Shown here in pieces: positions 5,878 through 12,558 of a DNA stretch of 12,558 nt (positions are counted from its first letter, which is position 1; every line of letters begins with the position of its first letter). Source of the DNA: Thermohalobaculum sp035512995. GTDB taxonomy: Bacteria > Pseudomonadota > Alphaproteobacteria > Rhodobacterales > Rhodobacteraceae. The position numbers and the translations under genes were made by a program. The stretch covers positions 1 through 12,558 of the forward strand of contig DATKCY010000068.1 in the NCBI GenBank assembly GCA_035512995.1, given 5' to 3'. The notes beneath the pieces are model-generated. The model had not been told where the DNA came from and made no database searches. It saw only the letters and a list, made by a program, of their open reading frames with translations.

Positions 5878-5913
5878 GGCGCCGGCCGGAACGGGACGGA
5901 CCCGGCCGGCGCC
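5878..5913. terminator. Shared hairpin between convergent DUF808 and aceA-DUF4170 units
   Basis: GGCGCCGGCCGG (5878-5889) and CCGGCCGGCGCC (5902-5913) form a perfect 12-bp GC stem with a 12-nt loop. It sits in the 63-bp gap between two converging stop codons (5855-5857 and 5921-5923), the expected place for a bidirectional terminator. The downstream T-run is poor on both strands, so it may rely on Rho or act mainly by protecting 3' ends. Confidence 0.7.
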
Positions 5914-5920
5914 CCTTCGC

Positions 5921-6136
5921 TCAGGCGAAGCTCTCGCTCACGATCGCGAAGCGCATGCAGGCGTTGCTGCGCGTCGCCTCGGCCGCCGCGCGCCAGCGCG
6001 CGCGGGCGCTGTCGTAGCTGACGAAGGGGCCGAAGATCTGCGCCGTCTCGGCCTTGAGCTCGGCGAAGCGGGTGTCGCTGTACTCGCCGCCGACGACCCA
6101 GTAGCGGTCCTGGCGGACACCGGTCATCATGTTCAT
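5921..6136 (-). CDS. DUF4170 family small protein
   Basis: This is a 71-residue soluble protein of the DUF4170 family. The family pattern is clear: RYWVVGGEYSDTRFAEL near residues 11-27, GPFVSYDSARARWRAAAEAT near 36-55 and a final strand MRFAIV near 61-66. It has no signal peptide or membrane segment. The function of this alphaproteobacterial family is unknown. The ATG at 6134-6136 is chosen because AAGGAG (complement of 6145-6150) stands eight bases upstream; the ATG codons at the third and fourth positions are alternatives. The gene starts 23 bp after the aceA stop and is very probably cotranscribed with aceA, which suggests a role linked to glyoxylate-shunt growth. Confidence 0.85.
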   Translation of the reverse strand: MNMMTGVRQDRYWVVGGEYSDTRFAELKAETAQIFGPFVSYDSARARWRAAAEATRSNACMRFAIVSESFA

Positions 6137-6159
6137 GGTGCTTTCTCCTTCCATTCCGG

Positions 6160-7434
<1,275 letters not shown>

Positions 7435-7492
7435 GCGTCGTCTCCTGTCCGGTTGCCGCAGCCTCGCACCGCAGCGTTGCTTCACAACACCG

Positions 7493-7498
7493 ACTATA
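7493..7498 (-). promoter_or_regulatory. Candidate -10 of the aceA promoter
   Basis: TATAGT on the minus strand, about 59 bases before the aceA ATG. No good -35 lies 16-18 bp upstream of it, as often seen at promoters that need an activator. The GTAAA repeats at 7524-7581 would lie at roughly -38 and -78 relative to the implied start site. Confidence 0.4.
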
Positions 7499-7518
7499 CG
7501 AGAACGGTTCCTAAGATG

Positions 7519-7548
7519 CTGACGTAAACTGGAAATTCTGAATATTTT
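7519..7548 (+). promoter_or_regulatory. Candidate promoter of the scfR-like gene
   Basis: CTGACG (7519-7524) and TATTTT (7543-7548) are spaced by 18 bp on the plus strand, with four matches each to the consensus hexamers. The first GTAAA repeat (7524-7540) falls between the two hexamers, so occupancy there would block this promoter. The region is clearly more AT-rich than the flanking genes. Confidence 0.35.
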
Positions 7549-7581
7549 CGACAGCACCATTGCGTAAAGCAGAAAATCCTG
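7524..7581. promoter_or_regulatory. Imperfect direct repeats, candidate ScfR operators
   Basis: GTAAACTGGAAATTCTG (7524-7540) and GTAAAGCAGAAAATCCTG (7564-7581) are similar sequences starting exactly 40 bp apart. A third GTAAAG begins at 7581 and continues as GTAAAGTTTTGCG, which resembles in part the AAAGTTT/TTTGC-rich sites bound by RamB and PccR. They occupy the middle of the aceA/scfR divergent region. The role is inferred from position and repetition. Confidence 0.45.
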
Positions 7582-7618
7582 TAAAGTTTTGCGGCGCGAC
7601 AATGCAGGCGGACGGGCG

Positions 7619-9058
7619 ATGGAAAAGAAGGCGATGATGGGCCACAAGGTCCGCCGGCTGCGCCGGGACAACGGGCTGGCGCAGGCGCAGCTCGCCGAGA
7701 TGCTGGGCATCTCGCCAAGCTATCTGAACCTGATCGAGCACAACCACCGGCCGCTGACCGTGGCGCTGCTGCTGAAGCTCGGCCAGGCCTTCGACGTCGA
7801 CCTCCAGTCCTTCGCCGAGGACGAGGAGACGCGCACGCTCGCGGGCCTGAAGGAGGTGTTCGCGGACCCCGTCTTCGGCGATGCCGAGCTCGGGCGCCAG
7901 GACCTCCGCGACCTCGCGATGAGCCCGGCCGTGGCCCAGGCGGTGATCGCGCTCTACCGCGCCTATCGCGGCACGCGCGAGGACATCGAGACGCTGGCCG
8001 AGAAGCTGGCCGACAGCGACAGAAACAGCTTCGTCTCGTCGGCCCGCTTCCCGGTCGAGGAGGTCGGCGACTTCTTCAACGCCGAGGCGAACCATTTTCC
8101 GGAGATCGAGGAGGCGGCCGAGGCGCTGACCGGCTCGCTCGACCTCGCCCGCAGCGACCTGCAGGGCGCGCTGACCCGGCACCTCGAGCGCAAGACCGGC
8201 ATCGGCGTCAAGACGATGCCGGCCAACGTCATGGGCAGCGCGCTCCGCCGCTTCGACCGGCACAGCCGGCGCGTGCTGCTGTCCGAGATGCTGCCTCCGT
8301 CGGGCCGCACCTTCCAGATCGCGGCGATGATCGCCAGGCTCGAGCACAGCGAGCTGATCGACCGGCTCGCGGCGCGCGCGAAGCTGTCGAACCGCGAGGG
8401 CCGGCTGCTGGTCGAGATCGGGCTCGCCAACTACTTCGCCGGCGCCGTCGTCATGCCCTACGAGCGGTTCCTCAAGGCCGCGCAGGCGGTGCGCTACGAC
8501 CTCGAGATCCTCGAGCGCCGGTTCGACGCGAGCCCGGAGCAGGTCTGCCACCGGCTGACCACGCTGCAGCGGCCCGGCGCCAAGGGCGTGCCGTTCTTCC
8601 TGATCCGGATCGACAAGGCGGGCAACGTGTCGAAGCGGTTCTCGCCCGGCAGCCTGCACCTCGCGCGCTTCGGCGGCGCGTGCCCGCGCTGGAACGTGCA
8701 TGACGCCTTCCGGACGCCCGGCGTGCTGCACACGCAGTTCTCGCAAATGCCGGACGGCACCACCTGGTTCAGCATCGCGCGCACGGTCACCAAGCCCGGC
8801 TTCGGCTTTCGCAGCCCGCCGCCGGAATTCGCGATCGGCCTCGGCTGCGAGGCGTCCCACGCGAGCCAGCTCGTCTACGCCGACGCGCTCGACCTGAAGA
8901 ACGCCGACGCCGCGATCCCGATCGGGGTGAGCTGCCGCCTCTGCCCGCGGCTCGACTGCAGCCAGCGGGCGTTCCCGCCCTTGAACCACCGGCTGGTGAT
9001 CGACGGCAACCTGAGGGGGCTCAGCACCTACACCCTGGTCCCCGGCGCCGAGGCCTGA
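7619..9058 (+). CDS. ScfR-type short-chain fatty acyl-CoA transcriptional regulator (RamB/PccR-like)
   Basis: This 479-residue regulator has the three-part ScfR layout. An XRE-type helix-turn-helix lies near residues 8-65 (LAQAQLAEMLGISPSYLNLI at 20-39), followed by a middle region related to the IrrE/ImmA fold but lacking a HExxH zinc motif (FQIAAMIARLEHSELIDRL replaces it), then a C-terminal domain with the family cysteine cluster CRLCPRLDC (Cys439, 442, 447) followed by QRAFPP. Family members such as RamB of Corynebacterium and PccR of Rhodobacter control acetate or propionyl-CoA metabolism and respond to acyl-CoA. Its position divergent from aceA suggests control of aceA and of itself. 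The ATG at 7619 is preferred over an upstream TTG at 7589; the Shine-Dalgarno is weak (GGCGGACGG), and ATG 7637, preceded by AAGAAGG, is an alternative. Confidence 0.9.
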   Translation: MEKKAMMGHKVRRLRRDNGLAQAQLAEMLGISPSYLNLIEHNHRPLTVALLLKLGQAFDVDLQSFAEDEETRTLAGLKEVFADPVFGDAELGRQDLRDLAMSPAVAQAVIALYRAYRGTREDIETLAEKLADSDRNSFVSSARFPVEEVGDFFNAEANHFPEIEEAAEALTGSLDLARSDLQGALTRHLERKTGIGVKTMPANVMGSALRRFDRHSRRVLLSEMLPPSGRTFQIAAMIARLEHSELIDRLAARAKLSNREGRLLVEIGLANYFAGAVVMPYERFLKAAQAVRYDLEILERRFDASPEQVCHRLTTLQRPGAKGVPFFLIRIDKAGNVSKRFSPGSLHLARFGGACPRWNVHDAFRTPGVLHTQFSQMPDGTTWFSIARTVTKPGFGFRSPPPEFAIGLGCEASHASQLVYADALDLKNADAAIPIGVSCRLCPRLDCSQRAFPPLNHRLVIDGNLRGLSTYTLVPGAEA

Positions 9059-9112
9059 GGCTTGTCTTGCCGGAGAGCGTCGGGACCGGGCGCGACGGAC
9101 CGGCCTCAGCCT

Positions 9113-12100
9113 CTAGGAGCGCGCCTCCTGTCCGAGCCGCTTGCGGGGCCGCTCGTCGCGCGCGGGCGAGTCGGGTGTTGCCGGCTCGAGCCTCAGCGCC
9201 TCCCGGCGGTGCGTCTCCGCCTCCTCCGGCTCGCCCCGCGCGCTCAGCAGGCCCGCGAGGTGCCGGTGCGCCGCCGCCCGGCCGGGCTCGAGGCGCACGG
9301 CCTCGCGCGCCAGCGCCAGGGCGCCGTCGCCGTCCTGCTTCGCATGCAGCAGGTTGCTGAGCGTGAGGCAGACCGGCGCATTGGCGACCCCCTCCTCGAC
9401 CGCGCGTCGCAGCGTCTCCTCCGCCTCCTCCCCGCGGTCGTCCCGGATCAGCAGGGCGGCGAGTCGGGCGCGCAGGTCCGCGCTGCCGGGATTGGCGGCG
9501 ACCGCCTGGCGCATGGCCTCCACCGCCTCCGCCAGCCGGCCCTGCCGCTCCAGGCTCTGGCCGAGGCGATGGTGCAGATCCCATGCCGGCTCGTGCGCCA
9601 GCGCCGCCCGCAGGTGCGCCTCCGCCCGGGCCGCGAGCCCCGCGTCCATCAGCAGCGCCGCCAGCCGCCGGTGTCCGCGCGCCTCCTCCGGCGCCAGGCG
9701 CACCGCCTCGTCGGCGGCGGCGATCGCCCCCTCCAGGTCTCCCGCCTGCTGCAGGAGATCGGCCAGGCGCAAGAGCAGACCGGGGCTGCCGAGGCCGTCG
9801 GCCACCGCCTCCTGAAGGACGCGCAGGGCCTCGCTCTCCCGGCCGGTCCCGAGGAGGATCGCCGCGAGCCGCCCGCGAAGGTCGGCCCGGCCGGGAAGCA
9901 GCCGCGCAGCCTGGCCGGCGGCCTCCGCCGCCTCCGCCAGCGCGCCCCGCTGCTCGAGGATCCGGCCGAGGCGGTCCCAGGCCTCGCCGTCGTTCGGCTC
10001 GAGCTCGATGGCCGCGCGAAGCTGCCTCTCCGCCTCCGCCCCATCGCCGTCCCGGTCGAGCGCGGCGCCGAGCGCCTTCCTCGCCAGCGGATTGCCCGGC
10101 TCCGCCTCGACCGCGGCGCGCGCGGCCGCGGCGGCCTCGGCCGGGTCGTCCGCAAGCCGGCTCAGCGCCAGCTGCACCTGGACCGCGCGCGGCATGGCAC
10201 GCGCGGCCGAGCGCAGGACCTCCCGCGCGCGGTCGCGGTCGCCGGCCTTCAGCGTCAGCATCGCCAGGCGGTGGTGCAACGGCGCGTGGTCCGGCAGGCG
10301 GCGGAGGGTCTCCTCGAGCACCACGATCGCCTCCGCGGTGCGGCCGGCCGCGTCGAGGGCGGAGACCAGCTGCTCGCTCGCGTGGATCGGAGCGGTGCGC
10401 CTGACCTCCGCCGGATGGCTCGCGAGCACCGGCCGCCCGAGATTGGCCCGGGCCACGTCGAGGCTCTGCTCCGCCAGCGCATCGGCCGCAGCGCCGTCGC
10501 CCCTGGCCCGCGCGACCGCAGCCGCGAGCTGGTAGGGAAAGACCCCGGTCCGGCGCAGCTCGATCGCCGCCTCGGCCGCCCGCCCGGCCTCCTCCAGCCG
10601 CCCGAGCGCGAGCAGGATCTGCGCCCGCTCGAGCCTGAGGCCGAGGCACTCCGGCTGCAGGCTGAACGCGGTGGCGCGGACATACCACGGCTTCCCGGCA
10701 TAGCCGAGCATGAGGTCCGCCAGCGACCCCTCGGCCGCGAGCCCGGCGTCCGCGGCCTCGAGCGCCTCCTCCAGCCGGCCGGCGCGGCGCATGAGGCGCG
10801 CCAGGAGCTGCCAGTCCTCCGGTTCCGCCCCCTCGGCCCGGACGGCCGTGCGGGCGTGGCCGATGGCGGCGGTGAGGCGCGCGTGGCGCTCGAGTTCCGC
10901 GGCGAGGGCCGCGTGGGCGCCGGCATCGCCGGGCGCGCGGGCGAGGCAGCGCTCCAGCACCGCCAGCGCCCCGGCCGGTCGGCCGAGCCAGCGCTCGATC
11001 TCGGCGATCCTGCAATAGGCGACCACCAGTCCCGGATCGACCTCGATCGCGCGCTCGAAGCTCTGCCGCGCCGCCTCCATCTCGCCGTCGTCCTTGAGCC
11101 AGCGGCCGCGCTGGTAGTGGACCCAGCCGTCGCCGTCGCGGATGTCCTCGGCCTCGGCGCGGGCGTCGGCGGCGGCCCGGTCGTTCCCCTGCCCGTCCTC
11201 GACCTCGGCGATCTTCAGCCGGAAGCCCGGGTGCTCCGGCATCAGCTCCGCCGCCCGGCGGAGGGCCGGCAGCGCCTCCGCTCCCTCGCCCGACGCGGCC
11301 AGGCGCCCCCCGCGCACCCGGTTCCGGTAGGCCCGGAGGCGGGGCGGCGCGGCCTCGTCCGGCCTCCGCTCCGGCCGGCCGGCAAAGGCCTGCTCCAGCG
11401 CCGCCCTCAGCTCCGTGTCGAGAACCAGTCGATCCGGCGGCTTCTCGGTCGGAGCGCTCCTCGTCCGGTCCGAGCGCACGGCGTCGACGTTCCAGTTCGA
11501 GTTGATCGCCTTGAAGTGGCGCATCTCGATGTCGAGCGACGAGGCGGCGCCGGCCATGCCGTAGACGAGGTGGATGAACCACAGCGCCTCCTCCGGCACG
11601 CGGCCCGGCACGACCGCCCATTTCGAGTTGCAGCCGGTGAAGTCGGACCGCTCGATGTAGCCGAAGTCCGCGTGCCGCGGCAGCCGGACGGGGTCGGCCT
11701 GCGCCTCGACCGGGCGGTTCTCGACCCACCTTCCCTCGAAGACGACGAGGCCGTTCGGCGCCGTCTCCGCCGCCTCGAAGACGCCGGGGCCGCGCCTGGC
11801 GAGGATCAGCTCGTCGACGTCGGCGTTCAGGACGCTCCGCGCCGAGGCCAGGAACCGGCGGCGCGCGTGCTCCAGCATGCCCGACTGGCTGTAGACCGAG
11901 TCGACCACGTTGTGCGAGAGCCGCAGCCGGTAGTCGGGGACGCCGTAGGAGAACGGCCAGTCGATCAGCACGACCGGGATCTCGCGCGCGAGCGCGTCGA
12001 GGTGCCGGCGGAGCGCGCCGAGCGGCCACCTGGAGGAGGCATTGTCGTAGAGCAGCACCGCGTCGCAGCCGTGATGGACGCGGTGGTAGTGGATCCAGTC

Positions 12101-12529
12101 GCCGATCCAGTCCGGGTGGTTGTCCCGGGACAGGGTCATGATCACGCGCCTGCCGGCGAGGAGGGCGGACAGGTTCGGCTGGATCGCCAGGTTGAACGCG
12201 CTGTCGCCGACGGCGAGGACCAGGTGCGTGGTGCCGGCCGGCACGGAGACCAGGAAGCGCTCGACCAGCCGGCCGCCGAGGGGGCGGACATCGCACCGCC
12301 TGCCCGAGGGCTGGGCATGGAAGACCGGGCTTCGGCCGATCGTCGGCGGCGATATGACGACGGCGTGCTCGCCGCATGCGCTCCAGAAGCAGTCGAAGAC
12401 GAGGGTGGTGAAGTCGTAGCGGTCCTCGTAGTCGGCGTGGCGGAGGGCCAGGGGCCGCGGCGGCTCCGGCACGTCGTCGGCCTCGATGTCGAGCGCGCAG
12501 GTCGAGAGCTGGACGTGGTGACGGGTCAT
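9113..12529 (-). CDS. Glycosyltransferase (GT2_4/GT92-like) fused to a long TPR array
   Basis: This 1138-residue protein has no signal peptide. Residues 1-125 form an unassigned N-terminal region. Residues about 128-350 look like a glycosyltransferase of the Glyco_tranf_2_4/GT92 type: TLSRDNHPDWIGDWIHYHR at 132-150, LLYDNAS at 159-165, and NADVDEL at 235-241, where the DVD is the expected metal and nucleotide-sugar site, then GCNSKW at 299-304 and RHFKAINSNW at 337-346. From about 395 to 1115 the chain is a near-continuous array of roughly 18-20 TPR-type 34-residue helical repeats, e.g. AARQSFERAIEVDPG near 486-500 and ALAREAVRLEPGRAAA near 1072-1087. Long TPR-glycosyltransferase fusions usually act on cell-surface glycans or proteins. 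The ATG at 12527-12529 has only a weak GGCAGGGG upstream, and the gene lies at the window edge, so an operon context cannot be judged. Substrate unknown. Confidence 0.8.
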   Translation of the reverse strand: MTRHHVQLSTCALDIEADDVPEPPRPLALRHADYEDRYDFTTLVFDCFWSACGEHAVVISPPTIGRSPVFHAQPSGRRCDVRPLGGRLVERFLVSVPAGTTHLVLAVGDSAFNLAIQPNLSALLAGRRVIMTLSRDNHPDWIGDWIHYHRVHHGCDAVLLYDNASSRWPLGALRRHLDALAREIPVVLIDWPFSYGVPDYRLRLSHNVVDSVYSQSGMLEHARRRFLASARSVLNADVDELILARRGPGVFEAAETAPNGLVVFEGRWVENRPVEAQADPVRLPRHADFGYIERSDFTGCNSKWAVVPGRVPEEALWFIHLVYGMAGAASSLDIEMRHFKAINSNWNVDAVRSDRTRSAPTEKPPDRLVLDTELRAALEQAFAGRPERRPDEAAPPRLRAYRNRVRGGRLAASGEGAEALPALRRAAELMPEHPGFRLKIAEVEDGQGNDRAAADARAEAEDIRDGDGWVHYQRGRWLKDDGEMEAARQSFERAIEVDPGLVVAYCRIAEIERWLGRPAGALAVLERCLARAPGDAGAHAALAAELERHARLTAAIGHARTAVRAEGAEPEDWQLLARLMRRAGRLEEALEAADAGLAAEGSLADLMLGYAGKPWYVRATAFSLQPECLGLRLERAQILLALGRLEEAGRAAEAAIELRRTGVFPYQLAAAVARARGDGAAADALAEQSLDVARANLGRPVLASHPAEVRRTAPIHASEQLVSALDAAGRTAEAIVVLEETLRRLPDHAPLHHRLAMLTLKAGDRDRAREVLRSAARAMPRAVQVQLALSRLADDPAEAAAAARAAVEAEPGNPLARKALGAALDRDGDGAEAERQLRAAIELEPNDGEAWDRLGRILEQRGALAEAAEAAGQAARLLPGRADLRGRLAAILLGTGRESEALRVLQEAVADGLGSPGLLLRLADLLQQAGDLEGAIAAADEAVRLAPEEARGHRRLAALLMDAGLAARAEAHLRAALAHEPAWDLHHRLGQSLERQGRLAEAVEAMRQAVAANPGSADLRARLAALLIRDDRGEEAEETLRRAVEEGVANAPVCLTLSNLLHAKQDGDGALALAREAVRLEPGRAAAHRHLAGLLSARGEPEEAETHRREALRLEPATPDSPARDERPRKRLGQEARS

Positions 12530-12558
12530 CGGCCGCCGCCCCTGCCGCGGGGCCCGGG

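Noticed and set aside
9059..9112. Imperfect hairpin between the converging scfR-like and TPR-glycosyltransferase genes (CGTCG at 9078-9082 with CGACG at 9093-9097, outer CCGG/CCGG)
   Set aside because: Short stems with an internal loop and no T-tract; in such GC-rich DNA this is expected by chance.
9583..10535. Long plus-strand proline- and arginine-rich frames opposite the TPR array
   Set aside because: They are periodic only because the TPR-coding strand is periodic; no start signals or real domains.

Overview
The window is high-GC DNA with clean Shine-Dalgarno sequences and a gene set typical of an alphaproteobacterium: an IalB-family exported protein, a DUF4170 protein, an ScfR-type acyl-CoA regulator and a DUF808 membrane protein. 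I cannot place it below class. No rRNA, tRNA, CRISPR array, phage or integrase gene is visible.

Layout. Positions 1-290 hold the last codons of an unidentified gene, a REP-like inverted repeat, a short coding-like remnant resembling the C-terminus of a ParE-type toxin, and two copies of a second short repeat. Positions 284-1017 form a visibly AT-richer patch with one small multi-pass membrane protein gene of unknown function. Positions 1018-3610 (minus strand) are a two-gene unit: an APH/ACAD10-11-type phosphotransferase followed by methylmalonate-semialdehyde dehydrogenase (mmsA). A divergent intergenic region with strong GC hairpins separates it from a plus-strand ialB-like gene (4065-4580). 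Positions 4617-4778 carry an antisense remnant of a PLP-dependent ammonia-lyase, most like diaminopropionate ammonia-lyase. A DUF808/YedI-like membrane protein follows (4880-5857), closed by a 12-bp perfect hairpin that also serves the convergent operon. Positions 5921-7434 (minus) are aceA (isocitrate lyase) plus a DUF4170 gene. Divergent from aceA is an ScfR/RamB/PccR-type regulator (7619-9058). The right end (9113-12529, minus) is one very large gene joining an N-terminal glycosyltransferase-like domain to about 700 residues of TPR repeats.

How the genes fit together. The coherent theme is short-chain acyl-CoA metabolism. MmsA yields propionyl-CoA or acetyl-CoA, the phosphotransferase belongs to a group that activates hydroxyacyl substrates for beta-oxidation-like breakdown, isocitrate lyase opens the glyoxylate shunt for growth on acetyl-CoA, and the divergent ScfR-type protein is the obvious candidate regulator of aceA. 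The aceA/scfR intergenic region carries GTAAA-containing imperfect direct repeats spaced 40 bp apart, which are candidate operators. The most unusual items are the TPR-glycosyltransferase giant, the AT-rich orphan bracketed by short direct repeats, and the two gene remnants. I did not find a convincing wholly new multi-gene system.
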